Shown: positions 7,878 through 16,567, numbered from the stretch's first letter. The stretch: DNA of 64,000 nt from Streptomyces viridochromogenes (GCF_001270495.1 NZ_LGUR01000061.1:1-64000), one strand, 5' to 3'. The notes: generated by a model from the letters alone, not told the origin. Numbers and translations: made by a program.

Positions 7878-9026
7878 GTGCTTCACTCTGGTTCGGTGGC
7901 CGGCGCGCAGGCCGGCCAGGCGGCCGCACTGCGACGTGGCCCGTTCACCTTCGGCCCGCTGGAGGAGGGTGAGGCCCTGGTGGAGCCGATCCTCGGCTCC
8001 TGGGAGGCCAACATCGACCACGCGCTGGCACGTTCGCCCATCGACGTGTGCAGCAGCCGCGGCGAGGACGCCGTGGTCCTCGGCAACCTGGGCGTGGTGC
8101 GCGTTCTCCAGGTCAACACCGCCGGCCGGGATGCCGCGGTCCGCGAGGGCGACCTGTGCCTGCTCCTGCCGTTCGGCCTGCTCGACCGCTACGGCTACGC
8201 CGAGCTGGCGTACGCCTACGACGCCCCGCACACCATCGGGCTGCTGGCGAAGCGGTCGAAGATGGACGTGCGCCTGCTGCTGCCGATCCCGGCGGACACG
8301 TCCTACACGCTGCCCCAGTGGGCCACGTACGGCAGGTATTTCACGGCCTGGGACAACTGGCACAAGGCGCTCGGCTGCTGGCGGACCCAGGTGGGCGACG
8401 ACGATCCCGCCGAGCACCTGGTGTTCGGCTGGGGCGGGGGCGTGGCGTTCGCCGAGCTGCTGCTGGCCAAACGCGCGGGGTTCCGGGTGGCGATGACCGC
8501 GGGCTCCGACGAACGTCTCGCGTTCCTGCGGGAGAACGGCATCGAGCCCGTGGACCGCCGTCTCTTCCCCGACCTCTCCCTGTCCCCACGGCAGGCGGGC
8601 GCGGACCGCGAACGTCTCGCCCGCCACCGCGGCTCCCTCGCCGACTTCCTCAAACTGACCGACGAGCTCAGCGACGGCCGCGGGGTCGCGATCTTCGTGG
8701 ACAACATCGGCGAGCCCCTGTACGAGGCGACCGTGAAGTCCCTCGCCCGCGAAGGCGTCATCACCACCTGCGGCTGGAAGGCGGGCATGCGCCTGTCCCA
8801 CCTGCGAGGCGCCGAGTGCATCAGCCGCCACATCCACGTCAACACCCATGTCTGGCGGCTGCCCGACTCCGCGGAGATCCGGGACTTCCAGGAGGCCAGC
8901 GGCTGGATGGCCCCGAACGGTTCGACCACGCTGTACGACTTCGATCAGGTGCCGCAGCTGGCCGAGGACTACGCGCAGGGGAGGATCGGATCGTACTTCC
9001 CGCTGTATAGCGTCAATCCGCTCTAG
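7878..9026 (+). CDS. CCR-like medium-chain dehydrogenase/reductase (crotonyl-CoA carboxylase/reductase relative)
   Basis: This protein of about 382 residues has an MDR fold. The N-terminal domain includes GDLCLLLPFGLLDRYGYAEL. The Rossmann part is HLVFGWGGGVAFAELLLAK, and a late segment GVITTCGWKAGMRLSHLRG parallels the region after the cofactor site in CCR enzymes. No structural zinc Cys cluster is visible. A CCR would reduce and carboxylate a 2-enoyl thioester to an alkylmalonyl extender, which fits its place after KASIII. Plain reduction is the alternative. GTG 7878 is the first normal start codon in frame, but a strong AGGAGG at 7846-7851 points to initiation near 7857, where the codon is ATC. 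Confidence 0.72.
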   Translation: MLHSGSVAGAQAGQAAALRRGPFTFGPLEEGEALVEPILGSWEANIDHALARSPIDVCSSRGEDAVVLGNLGVVRVLQVNTAGRDAAVREGDLCLLLPFGLLDRYGYAELAYAYDAPHTIGLLAKRSKMDVRLLLPIPADTSYTLPQWATYGRYFTAWDNWHKALGCWRTQVGDDDPAEHLVFGWGGGVAFAELLLAKRAGFRVAMTAGSDERLAFLRENGIEPVDRRLFPDLSLSPRQAGADRERLARHRGSLADFLKLTDELSDGRGVAIFVDNIGEPLYEATVKSLAREGVITTCGWKAGMRLSHLRGAECISRHIHVNTHVWRLPDSAEIRDFQEASGWMAPNGSTTLYDFDQVPQLAEDYAQGRIGSYFPLYSVNPL

Positions 9027-9155
9027 GGGCAGGGTGCCGGTGAGTCCTGGTGCGGTCACCCCGGACGTGCAGTCCTCATGGAGCTGTCGCGCACCAGGTT
9101 AACTTCCCGAAAACTCATCGGACTTGACGGGAAAATCTGCGAGGTTGTCATTGAC

Positions 9156-9575
9156 ATGCCAGCGTCTACGCGCGTCATCATGGGGGGCATGAGATTCCCC
9201 CCACGAATCACCCGTATCGGCGCCGCAGCCGCCGTCCTGTCCGCCCTCCTCGTCGGCGGCACCGTCACCGCCACGCCGGCGGCCGCCGCGGTCGGCAGCA
9301 TCTGCTACAGCGATCTGCCCTCCCAGGCACACGACACGCTCGACCTGATCGAGCAGGGCGGCCCCTTCCCGTTCGAGCAGGACGGCACGGTCTTCCAGAA
9401 CCGGGAAGGCATCCTGCCCGGCCAGTCGTCCGGGTACTACCACGAGTACACGGTCATCACGCCTGGTTCCGACACGCGCGGAGCTCGCCGCATCGTCACC
9501 GGCGAGGAGAACCAGGAGGACTACTACACGGCCGACCACTACGAGTCCTTCGACCTGGTCAACTACGGCTGCTGA
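9156..9575 (+). CDS. Secreted guanyl-specific ribonuclease, RNase Sa family
   Basis: A signal peptide (RITRIGAAAAVLSALLVGG, then TPAAAA) precedes a 96-residue mature domain. That domain follows RNase Sa closely: SICYSDLP, DGTVFQNREG, GYYHEYTVITPG, DTRGARRI and ADHYESF. The catalytic Glu (HEYTV), Arg residues (TRGARR) and His (DHY) are present. So are the two Cys that form the disulfide, near the N-terminus and at the last residue. It cleaves RNA 3' of G outside the cell. The start is uncertain: ATG 9156 is used here, and ATG 9189 gives a shorter n-region. No barstar-like inhibitor gene is adjacent. It is not an obvious part of the polyketide pathway. Confidence 0.93.
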   Translation: MPASTRVIMGGMRFPPRITRIGAAAAVLSALLVGGTVTATPAAAAVGSICYSDLPSQAHDTLDLIEQGGPFPFEQDGTVFQNREGILPGQSSGYYHEYTVITPGSDTRGARRIVTGEENQEDYYTADHYESFDLVNYGC

Positions 9576-9618
9576 GTCCCCGACCCGAGGTCGCCACCAC
9601 GGAACGGCGCGACCAGCT

Positions 9619-9649
9619 GGAGGTCCGGTCCACGTTCAGCCGGACCTCC
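9619..9649 (+). terminator. Hairpin terminator after the RNase gene
   Basis: A perfect 10-bp inverted repeat (GGAGGTCCGG and CCGGACCTCC) with an 11-base loop lies 44 bp after the RNase stop. There is no U tract, as is common in this GC-rich group. Confidence 0.6.
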
Positions 9650-9734
9650 GGCTCCCGGCTCCTCGCCCCGCGTACCCCCCACAGATCTCGGACGCGGGGT
9701 GAGGCGAATTACGCGCGCAACGCCGAACGGCTGG

Positions 9735-10361
9735 TCAGGCATCTTCCGGGAGTGCGAACGAGCCGTACTGGGGGCTGCCCGCCAGGTCGTACGAGTTGAT
9801 GGCGACGCCGGTGCTGGTGACGCTGCCGCCGGTGTGCCGGAACGCGGTGGGCGCGGCCCCCTCCGTGAACAGCCGGTGGCCCGTGCCGAGCACGACCGGG
9901 AAGGTCAGCAGGTGCAGGGTGTCGACGAGGCCGAGGTCCAGCAGCGACCTGACGAGGGCGCCGCTGCCGTGCACCTGGAGCTCGCCGTCGGTGCGCTCCT
10001 TGAGGGCCGTGACCTCCTTGGCCAGATCGCCGCCGAGCACGGTGGTGCCGGCCCACTCGGGGTCCGCCAGGGTCGAGGAGGGGACGTACTTCGGCAACGC
10101 GTTCAGCTTCGAGGCGACCGGGTCCCCGGGGTCGGTCACCTTGGGCCAGTACGCCGCGAAGATGTCGTACGTACGGCGTCCGAGGAGGAAGGCGCCCGGG
10201 CGCCCGAAGACGTCGTTGATGAACTGGCCGAAGTCGTCGTCGGCGTACGGAAAGCTCCAGCCGCCGTGCTCGAAGCCGCCGCGGGTGTCCTCCTCCGGAC
10301 CGCCGGGCGCCTGGTAGACACCGTCGAGCGTGACGAAGAGGGTGGAGACGAGCTTGCCCAT
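9735..10361 (-). CDS. Dihydrofolate reductase-like protein (RibD C-terminal domain family)
   Basis: This 208-residue protein begins MGKLVSTLFVTLDGVYQAPGG, the standard opening of the YyaP/RibD_C dihydrofolate-reductase-fold family. It also has FLLGRRTYDIFAAYWP, GDLAKEVTALKERTDGELQV (the nucleotide-binding segment) and LLTFPVVLGTGHRLF. Members bind NADPH. Most have no proven substrate and they are not the housekeeping FolA. It is transcribed away from the SDR gene across a 156-bp divergent promoter region. No operon partner is seen. Confidence 0.88.
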   Translation of the reverse strand: MGKLVSTLFVTLDGVYQAPGGPEEDTRGGFEHGGWSFPYADDDFGQFINDVFGRPGAFLLGRRTYDIFAAYWPKVTDPGDPVASKLNALPKYVPSSTLADPEWAGTTVLGGDLAKEVTALKERTDGELQVHGSGALVRSLLDLGLVDTLHLLTFPVVLGTGHRLFTEGAAPTAFRHTGGSVTSTGVAINSYDLAGSPQYGSFALPEDA

Positions 10362-10517
10362 GAGAGGTGCCTCTTTTCCGGGGTGGGTCTGTTGTCATCA
10401 CCTCAGACCCCACCGGCACCCGCAACTCATCGCCGGGACTTCCGCCGGGTTGCACCCTCGGATCTCGGTGTCCGTCCGCCGCCAGCACTTCCGCTCGCGC
10501 GGCGCTGGGATGGACGC

Positions 10518-11306
10518 ATGACAACCACTTACGGACCCACGACAGGCACTGCCGCAAGCACGACTGACACGCGCGGACCCCTGCACGGCAAGGTGGCCCT
10601 GGTCACCGGTGGCAGTCGCGGCATCGGCGCGGCGACGGCACTGCGGCTCGCGCGGGAGGGCGCGGACGTCGCCGTGACCCACGTGAACGGCAAGGAGGCG
10701 GCCGAGGAGGTCGTACGGGCCGTGGAGGCGCTGGGCCGGCGGGCCGTGGCCCTGCGGGCGGACTCCGCGGACGCGGACGAGGCGGCAGGCGCGGTGGAAC
10801 GTACCGCGGAGGCGCTCGGCGGCCTGGACGTGCTGGTGAACAACGCCGGTATCGGCGTTCTGGGCCCGTTGGACGGCCTGACGCTCGGGGACGTGGACCG
10901 CGTCCTCGCGGTGAACGTCCGGGGCGTCTTCCTGGCCTCCCAGGCGGCGGCCTCCCGGATGACCGAGGGCGGCAGGATCATCACGATCGGCAGCTGCATG
11001 GCCCAGCGGGTGCCGGGCCCCGGCGGAACCCTCTACGCGACCAGCAAGTCGGCCCTGACCGGCCTGACGAAGGCCCTGGCGCGTGAACTGGGCCCGCGCG
11101 GCATCACGGCGAACATCGTCCACCCCGGCCCCGTCGACACCGACATGAACCCGGCGGACGGCCCGTACGCGGCCGGTCAGGCGGCGATGACCGCGCTGGG
11201 GCGCTTCGGTACGGCCGACGAGGTGGCGTCGACGGTCGCGTACCTGGCCGTGGCGGACTACGTCACGGGCGCCGAGTTCGCGGTGGACGGCGGGCACGCC
11301 GCGTAG
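10518..11306 (+). CDS. SDR-family NAD(P)-dependent oxidoreductase
   Basis: This is a 262-residue classical SDR. The cofactor motif is VALVTGGSRGIGAA, the NNAG motif is present (LVNNAGIGVLGP), and the catalytic Ser-Tyr-Lys is in GSCMAQRV...YATSKSAL. The conserved IVHPGPVDTDMNP and DYVTGAEFAVDGG end the fold. It resembles 3-oxoacyl-ACP reductase-like enzymes of unknown substrate. The first 20 residues are a Thr-rich extension before the fold. It is monocistronic, divergent from the DHFR-like gene, and ends at a long inverted repeat shared with allantoicase. Confidence 0.9.
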   Translation: MTTTYGPTTGTAASTTDTRGPLHGKVALVTGGSRGIGAATALRLAREGADVAVTHVNGKEAAEEVVRAVEALGRRAVALRADSADADEAAGAVERTAEALGGLDVLVNNAGIGVLGPLDGLTLGDVDRVLAVNVRGVFLASQAAASRMTEGGRIITIGSCMAQRVPGPGGTLYATSKSALTGLTKALARELGPRGITANIVHPGPVDTDMNPADGPYAAGQAAMTALGRFGTADEVASTVAYLAVADYVTGAEFAVDGGHAA

Positions 11307-11378
11307 GCCTCCGGCGGTCGAGCCGACTCACGGTGCGGGTACCTGGGAGTGACCGTCCCTGGGGCTACCGGTCCCAGG

Positions 11379-11445
11379 CCCCCGCTTCGGCCCTGAAGGG
11401 GCCGTGCCCCTCAAACGCCGGACAGGCTGAATGATGCCGACCGGC
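11379..11445. repeat. Dispersed intergenic repeat, copy 1
   Basis: The block begins CCCCCGCTTCGG, continues through CCTCAAACGCCGGAC and ends GACCGGC. A second copy with the same start, core and end lies at 53480-53544. Here it overlaps the bidirectional terminator. It looks like a small non-coding element typical of Streptomyces intergenic regions. Confidence 0.75.
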
Positions 11446-11466
11446 GTTTGAGGGGCACGGCCCCTT
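11396..11466. terminator. Bidirectional terminator, perfect 26-bp inverted repeat
   Basis: The 26-base arms at 11396-11421 and 11441-11466 are exactly complementary and are separated by 19 bases. The arm core is CCCCTCAAACGCCGG. The element sits between the convergent SDR and allantoicase genes, so it can stop transcription from both sides. Confidence 0.85.
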
Positions 11467-11472
11467 CCGCTC

Positions 11473-12588
11473 TCAGCCGCCCAGCTCCTGATGCCGTGCC
11501 GCCAGAGCCGCCGCTCCCTGCTCCGTCAGCGAGCCGTGCAGCCGCAGGCGGGAGATGCCGCCGTCCGGGAAGATGTCCACGCGTGCGTGCGTGCCCACCG
11601 CAGGGGTCGGCAGGACGAAGCGGTGGTTGGTGTCGGGCTGCAGGCGGGTGCGCGGGAGGATCTCGGTCCACTCGCCGTCCTCGCCGTCCTTCACCGACAC
11701 CGACGCCCAGCCCGCGCTGTTGCCCTTGAGGTACGCCGTGTCGATCTCGACCGCCCGGATCTGGGACTGCGCCACCAGCTGGTAGCGGATCCAGTCGTTG
11801 CCCTGGTCCCGGCGTCGACGCGTCTCCCAGCCGTCGTCCATCTTGCGGGAGCGGCCCGGCTGGATGGTGTTCGTGGCGGGCGAGTAGAAGAGGTTGGAGG
11901 CGTCCTCGGCCCGGCCGCCGTTCTCCAGGGCGACCACGTCGAAGGTGCCCAGCACCGACAGCCACGCGGGGTCGGGTACGACCTCGCCGTACACGCGCAG
12001 GCGCGCGATGCCGCCGTCGGGGTGCTGGTTGACCCGCAGGTGGGTGAAGCGCTGCTCGACGGCGATGGCGAAACCATTCGCCGCATGCCCGCCGACCGGC
12101 GTGCGCGGCACCAACGTCGTCCACTTCACGTCGTCCGCGAGCAGTTCCTCCGGCGACGGAGAGCCCGGCACGGACGCGCCCTCGACGGACACGGCCTGCG
12201 GGTAGTTGCCTCGGAAGTGGGCCGTGTCGACGACGATCCCGCGGATCACCCCGGGCGCGCCGAGGCGGACCAGCGCCCAGTCGTGGTCCTCGGCCGTCGG
12301 CCACGGGTGCTCGGCGGAGGCACCGCGCCGCCGGCGCGTCTCCCAGCCGTCCATGATCTTGCCCTTGTGCCCGAAGTGCTCGGGGTCGAACTCGGCCGGC
12401 TCGGGCACCAGCAGGTTCTCGCGCTGGGCGAAGAACTCGTCGTTGGCGGCGATGACACCGGCGCCCAGCCGACGGTCGGCGAGGTTGGCGTACTGGGTGA
12501 AGGGGAAGTCGGCGGTGCGGTAGTCCGCGTACGGGTCGCCGCCTCCATAGGGGTTCGCGTCGCCGGTGAAGCTCGGTATCGCCGTCAC
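11473..12588 (-). CDS. alc: Allantoicase (allantoate amidinohydrolase)
   Basis: This 371-residue protein carries two internally similar allantoicase domains. Each has a KMDDGWETRRRR-type motif (GKIMDGWETRRRR near residue 80, RKMDDGWETRRRR near 250) and an ARVDIFPDGGISRLRLHG-type end. It hydrolyses allantoate to ureidoglycolate and urea in the cytoplasm. It lies 48 bp downstream of allantoinase on the same strand, so it takes the product of that enzyme and probably shares its promoter and AllR control. The start is GTG. The length is normal for a bacterial two-domain allantoicase. Confidence 0.95.
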   Translation of the reverse strand: MTAIPSFTGDANPYGGGDPYADYRTADFPFTQYANLADRRLGAGVIAANDEFFAQRENLLVPEPAEFDPEHFGHKGKIMDGWETRRRRGASAEHPWPTAEDHDWALVRLGAPGVIRGIVVDTAHFRGNYPQAVSVEGASVPGSPSPEELLADDVKWTTLVPRTPVGGHAANGFAIAVEQRFTHLRVNQHPDGGIARLRVYGEVVPDPAWLSVLGTFDVVALENGGRAEDASNLFYSPATNTIQPGRSRKMDDGWETRRRRDQGNDWIRYQLVAQSQIRAVEIDTAYLKGNSAGWASVSVKDGEDGEWTEILPRTRLQPDTNHRFVLPTPAVGTHARVDIFPDGGISRLRLHGSLTEQGAAALAARHQELGG

Positions 12589-12636
12589 GGTGGTGGTTCT
12601 GCCTTTCTGGAGTCGGCCGGTGCGGGTGCGGGTGGG

Positions 12637-13980
12637 TCAGTGGGCGGCGCGGGTGAGCAGCTGCCCCTTCGGGTCGGTGAACTCGCCGGCCGCGACGATG
12701 CGTTGGCCGCGCAGCCAGGTGGACTTCACGACGCCGTGCAGGGTCTTGCCCGCGTACGCCGTCACGCGGTTGCGGTGCTGGAGCGCGGCCGGGTCCACGG
12801 TGAAGGTCTCGTCGGGCGCGAGGACGGCGAAGTCGGCGTCCCGGCCCGCCGCGATGGCGCCCTTGCGGTCGTCGAGCCCGACCAGTTCGGCCGTCCGCGC
12901 GGACATCCAGCGGACCACGTCCTCCAGGCCGTGCCCGCGCTTGCGGGCCTCCGTCCACACGGCCGCGAGGCTCAGCTGGAGTCCGGAGATGCCGCCCCAG
13001 GCCGTGGCGAAGTCGTCGGTCTTCAGGTCGGCCGTGGACGGCGAGTGGTCGGTCACCACGCAGTCGATCGTGCCGTCGGCCAGCGCCTGCCACAGCAGGT
13101 CCTGGTTGGCGGACTCGCGGATCGGCGGGCAGCACTTGAACTCGCTGGCGCCGTCGGGGACTTCCTCGGCGGTGAGCGTCAGATAGTGCGGGCAGGTCTC
13201 GACGGTGATCCGTACGCCTTCCCGCTTGGCCTCGGCGATCAGCGGCAGCGCGTCGCTGGACGAGAGGTGCAGGACGTGCACGCGCGCGTGGAGGCGTTTC
13301 GCCTGGGCGATCAACTGGGCGATCGCCGTGTCCTCCGCGTCGCGCGGGCGCGAGGCCAGGAAGTCGGCGTACTTGGGGCCGCCCTGTTGCGGGGCGGCGT
13401 CGAGGTGGTGGGGGTCCTCGGCGTGCACGATCAGCAGTCCGCCGAAGGAGGTGATCTCGGCCAGGGACTGGGCGAGCCGGTCCTGGTCGAGGTGCGGGAA
13501 CTCGTCCACGCCGGACGGCGACAGGAAGGCCTTGAAGCCGAAGACGCCGGACTCGTGCAGCGGGCGCAGGTCCTTGACGTTGTCGGGCAGGGCGCCGCCC
13601 CAGAAGCCGACGTCGATGTGGGCCTTCTCGCGGGCCACGTCCTGCTTGGTACGCAGGTTGTCGACCGTCGTGGTGGGCGGGAGGGAGTTGAGCGGCATGT
13701 CGACGAGGGTGGTGATGCCGCCGGCCGCCGCGGCGCGGGTGGCGGTCCAGAAGCCCTCCCACTCGGTGCGGCCCGGGTCGTTGACGTGCACGTGCGTGTC
13801 GACCAGGCCGGGCAGCAGGACGTCGTCGCCGAGGTCCTCCAGCCGGGCGCCGGACGGGACTTCGGCGTCGTGGCCGAGTACGGCCGTGATCCTTCCGGCG
13901 GAGACCAGGACCGAGGCGGCCCGTGTCCCCTCCGGGGTGATGACTCGCGTCGAGCGCAGCACCAGTTCAGCGTCGGACAC
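12637..13980 (-). CDS. allB: Allantoinase
   Basis: This 447-residue amidohydrolase opens the allantoin ring to allantoate. The metal-binding [10 protein letters not shown] is near residue 60, HAEDPHH near 185, and the family segments [23 protein letters not shown] and [13 protein letters not shown] follow. The latter carries the catalytic Asp region. It starts at GTG 13980 in the shared 250-bp promoter with the divergently transcribed allR gene. That region holds three palindromic operators. Together with alc it forms a two-gene ureide operon. Confidence 0.96.
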   Translation of the reverse strand: MSDAELVLRSTRVITPEGTRAASVLVSAGRITAVLGHDAEVPSGARLEDLGDDVLLPGLVDTHVHVNDPGRTEWEGFWTATRAAAAGGITTLVDMPLNSLPPTTTVDNLRTKQDVAREKAHIDVGFWGGALPDNVKDLRPLHESGVFGFKAFLSPSGVDEFPHLDQDRLAQSLAEITSFGGLLIVHAEDPHHLDAAPQQGGPKYADFLASRPRDAEDTAIAQLIAQAKRLHARVHVLHLSSSDALPLIAEAKREGVRITVETCPHYLTLTAEEVPDGASEFKCCPPIRESANQDLLWQALADGTIDCVVTDHSPSTADLKTDDFATAWGGISGLQLSLAAVWTEARKRGHGLEDVVRWMSARTAELVGLDDRKGAIAAGRDADFAVLAPDETFTVDPAALQHRNRVTAYAGKTLHGVVKSTWLRGQRIVAAGEFTDPKGQLLTRAAH

Positions 13981-14006
13981 CCGGACCCCTCTCTGCCGCC
14001 CTTGAC

Positions 14007-14038
14007 TTCCGTGGAGCGGAATTCAACTTTCTGTTGAA
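14007..14038. promoter_or_regulatory. Paired operators in the allB-allR promoter region (both motif classes)
   Basis: TTCCGTGGAGCGGAA (14007-14021) abuts TCAACTTTCTGTTGA (14023-14037). Both are 6-3-6 palindromes of 15 bp. The first is the class I motif shared with aceB, hyi and gcl. The second is class II, shared with aceB, the uricase operon and catalase. They lie just upstream of allB. Confidence 0.75.
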
Positions 14039-14114
14039 GGAGTCTTCACTCCCGTTCGTGCGCCGTCAAGGGCACACTTCTCCACAGTGCACCCACCCCA
14101 TACTCTCTGTACGT

Positions 14115-14129
14115 TTCCACAAAGTGGAA
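14115..14129. promoter_or_regulatory. Class I operator near the allR promoter
   Basis: TTCCACAAAGTGGAA is a perfect 15-bp palindrome. It is directly followed by TACAAT (14131-14136), a plausible -10 for allR, so binding here would block allR transcription. Autoregulation by AllR is the simplest reading. Confidence 0.75.
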
Positions 14130-14230
14130 TTACAATTTCGGCAAGCAGAACGTAGCTACGCACAAGCGGGGAGTCAACCGACTGGCGGGTAGGCTTCTGC
14201 CCTTCCCACCGGTCCCGAAAGGAACGCGCC

Positions 14231-15031
14231 GTGCCGACGTCCAACGCCAGCACCACCGACCCCGCCAAAGCCAGCAACGGTGGCGGTGTCCAGTCCCTCG
14301 AGCGCGCCTTCGACCTGCTGGAGCGGATGGCGGACGCAGGCGGCGAGGTCGGCCTGAGCGAGCTGTCCGCGAGCAGCGGGCTGCCGCTGCCCACCATCCA
14401 CCGCCTCATGCGGACGCTCGTGGTGTGCGGATACGTACGCCAGCAGCCCAACCGCCGCTACGCCCTCGGCCCGCGCCTGATCCGCCTCGGCGAGTCCGCG
14501 TCCCGGCTGCTGGGCACCTGGGCCCGTCCCTACCTGGCCCGGCTGGTCGAGGAGACCGGCGAGACCGCGAACATGGCGCTGCTCGACGGCGACGAGATCG
14601 TCTACGTCGCCCAGGTGCCGTCCAAGCACTCGATGCGCATGTTCACCGAGGTGGGCCGGCGGGTGCTCCCGCACTCCACGGGGGTCGGCAAGGCGCTGCT
14701 CGCGAACACCCCGGACCACGAGGTGCGCGCGCTGCTGTCCCGCACCGGCATGCCCGCCGCGACGGAGAAGACGATCACCACGCCGGAGGGCTTCCTGGCC
14801 GCCCTGGAGGACGTGCGCCGGGCCGGCTACGCGGTCGACGACAACGAGCAGGAGATCGGCGTCCGCTGCCTCGCCGTCTCGGTGCCCGACTCCCCCACCG
14901 CCGCCGCCATCTCGATCTCGGGCCCCGCGGGCCGCGTCACGGAGGCCGCGACGGACAAGATCGTGCCCGTCCTCCAGCAGGTGGCCTCGGAGCTGTCGGA
15001 GGCACTGGCGAGCTCGGGGCCGGCGGCCTAG
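14231..15031 (+). CDS. allR: IclR-family transcriptional repressor of allantoin/glyoxylate genes
   Basis: This 266-residue IclR regulator has a winged-helix N-terminus, VQSLERAFDLLERMADAG...GLSELSASSGLPLPTIHRLM. Its effector domain includes DGDEIVYVAQVPSKHSMRMF, HSTGVGKALLA and DDNEQEIGVRCLAVSV. The last carries the conserved Cys near the effector pocket. AllR in E. coli and S. coelicolor senses allantoin or glyoxylate-pathway metabolites and represses the ureide genes. The divergent position next to allB, and a perfect palindrome before its own promoter, support the same role here. The start is GTG 14231. Operators of the same pattern occur at five other promoters in the window. Confidence 0.9.
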   Translation: MPTSNASTTDPAKASNGGGVQSLERAFDLLERMADAGGEVGLSELSASSGLPLPTIHRLMRTLVVCGYVRQQPNRRYALGPRLIRLGESASRLLGTWARPYLARLVEETGETANMALLDGDEIVYVAQVPSKHSMRMFTEVGRRVLPHSTGVGKALLANTPDHEVRALLSRTGMPAATEKTITTPEGFLAALEDVRRAGYAVDDNEQEIGVRCLAVSVPDSPTAAAISISGPAGRVTEAATDKIVPVLQQVASELSEALASSGPAA

Positions 15032-15137
15032 GCCTGCCGTCCCGGCGAGACCCGGGCCGGTCCGCACCGGACGCGATGCGGACCCGCCGGGCCTAGCCTG
15101 GGAGCAGGGGGACCGGTAGCGGATCGAGGTGTCCACC

Positions 15138-15446
15138 ATGCTGCAGGAGAGCAAGCACTGGTCCTCGGGGAAGTGGCAGGTCAAAGAGGGCAAGGCCGAC
15201 GAGTTCGTCGACCGTTGGCGGGAGTTCCTCACCTGGACCAAGGAGGCGAACGAGGGGTTCCTCGGGGCGCGTCTGATCCGGGACCTCCGGAACCCGGACT
15301 CCTTCGTGTCCTTCGCCGCCTGGCGGGACCTCGACTCGATGCGGGCCTGGCAGGGTTCCGCCGAGTTCGGCAAACGCTTCGACGCCGTCCACGCCCTGTG
15401 CGAGGACATGCAGAGCGGCGGCTACGAACTGGTCGCCGACATCTGA
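15138..15446 (+). CDS. Antibiotic biosynthesis monooxygenase (ABM) domain protein
   Basis: This 102-residue single-domain protein has a ferredoxin-like ABM fold. It shows GKWQVKEGKADEFVDRWREF, then GARLIRDLRNPDSFVSFAAW and SAEFGKRFDAVHALC. The pattern of an N-terminal strand, a long helix and a Trp-containing strand is typical of this family. Such proteins range from quinone-forming monooxygenases to heme-handling or unknown-function proteins, so no reaction is assigned. ATG 15138 is chosen, with GAGG 9 bp upstream; GTG 15129 would add three residues. It stands alone between allR and a convergent small gene. Confidence 0.8.
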   Translation: MLQESKHWSSGKWQVKEGKADEFVDRWREFLTWTKEANEGFLGARLIRDLRNPDSFVSFAAWRDLDSMRAWQGSAEFGKRFDAVHALCEDMQSGGYELVADI

Positions 15447-15464
15447 CCGGGCCCGGACGGCGAG

Positions 15465-15752
15465 TCAGCGGCCCGGTGGTTCCCCGAACAGGTCCACCGC
15501 GTTGCGTACGTCCGACAGTCCCCGGGCCAGCGCGCTCACGGACCCGATCGCCCCGGCGATCAACAGCAACGACCGGCGCAGACGCGGGACTTCGGGGGCG
15601 CCGTCGATCGTCATCGCGGCGAGCGCGGCGAGTTCGTCCTCGGCGATTCCGCGGTCGGAGAACTCGGCCGGATGCGCGGCGAGTTCGCGGCGCAGGCGGG
15701 CCACCGCCGTCCGCAGTTCCACCACCCTCACGTCCTCGTCGCTGCCCGTCAC
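15465..15752 (-). CDS. Small helical protein of unknown function (DUF5955-like)
   Basis: This protein of about 95 residues starts from GTG 15752 with a GAGG site close upstream. It reads VRVVELRTAVARLRRELAAH, AEDELAALAAM, then EVPRLRRSLLLIAGAIGSVS and LARGLSDVRNAVDLFGEP. The layout is an amphipathic helix, a short acidic helix, a basic LRR-x-L turn and a hydrophobic C-terminal helix. The C-terminal half of the protein encoded at 40238 has the same layout. Such proteins are common in Streptomyces next to signalling genes, but no function is known to me. A longer upstream frame to 15899 is open but Arg-rich and unlikely. Confidence 0.65.
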   Translation of the reverse strand: MTGSDEDVRVVELRTAVARLRRELAAHPAEFSDRGIAEDELAALAAMTIDGAPEVPRLRRSLLLIAGAIGSVSALARGLSDVRNAVDLFGEPPGR

Positions 15753-15964
15753 CGGCCTCTGCCCCAAGCTCCGCAACAAAGCACTCCCCCTCGCACGCCG
15801 TTGTGCGCCAGCAGTACGTATCCCCCCGCGAGCCCCCCTGACGGTGGTCGGGCGCCGGGGACGCGGGTCAGTAAACGCCACCGATGCCGGGCGCGCCACC
15901 GTGCGGACCGAAATTCAGCCCAAGGAGACCGGGCGTCCTTGCGGGCGTCAGGTATGCAGTACCC

Positions 15965-16567
15965 ATGACGGAGAAACAAGCCCCCCTCGTCGCCGGTCTG
16001 CTGCTCGCCGCCGGAGGTGGACGACGGCTCGGCGGACGCCCCAAGGCACTGCTCCGGCATCGCGGCCGGCCCCTCGTCGAGCACGCCGTCGGGGTGCTGC
16101 GCACGGCCGGCTGCACCCGCGTGCACGTGGTGCTGGGCGCGCGGGCCGCCGCCGTACGGGAGCGGGCCGAGCTCGGTGACTGCGTCCTGGTGGAGAACCC
16201 GGACTGGGCCGAGGGGATGGGCTCCTCGCTGCGCGCCGGACTCGACTCGCTCGCCGGTACGGGGGCGAGGGCGGCGCTCGTCTCGCTCGTCGACCAGCCC
16301 GGCATCGGACCGGAGGCGGTCGCACGCGTCCTCGCCGCCTACGAGGACGAGACGTCGCTCGTCGCGGCCGCCTACGACGGCGTACGCGGCCATCCCGTGC
16401 TCTTCGGCGCCGCCCACTGGGCGGGCATCGCGGCGACTGCGACCGGCGATCGAGGGGCACGCGCCTATCTGAAGGAGCGGGAGGAGGCGATCAGGCTCGT
16501 CGAATGCGGGGACGTGGCACGGCCGTACGACATCGACACGGAGGCCGATCTCGCCCACCTTGAGTAA
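15965..16567 (+). CDS. MocA/MobA-like nucleotidyltransferase (probable molybdenum cofactor cytidylyltransferase)
   Basis: This 200-residue protein has the N-terminal LLLAAGGGRRLGGRPKALL signature of molybdopterin nucleotidyltransferases. It also has VENPDWAEGMGSSLRAGLD and VDQPGIGPEAV, where the Asp binds metal. The GRPKAL pattern and GMGSSL favour the MocA (CTP-using, molybdopterin cytosine dinucleotide) branch over MobA. MCD is the cofactor of xanthine dehydrogenase, which feeds urate into the pathway encoded elsewhere in this window, so the location between allR and aceB makes sense. No xanthine dehydrogenase gene is in the window. An ATG start 8 bases after a weak site is used. Confidence 0.82.
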   Translation: MTEKQAPLVAGLLLAAGGGRRLGGRPKALLRHRGRPLVEHAVGVLRTAGCTRVHVVLGARAAAVRERAELGDCVLVENPDWAEGMGSSLRAGLDSLAGTGARAALVSLVDQPGIGPEAVARVLAAYEDETSLVAAAYDGVRGHPVLFGAAHWAGIAATATGDRGARAYLKEREEAIRLVECGDVARPYDIDTEADLAHLE

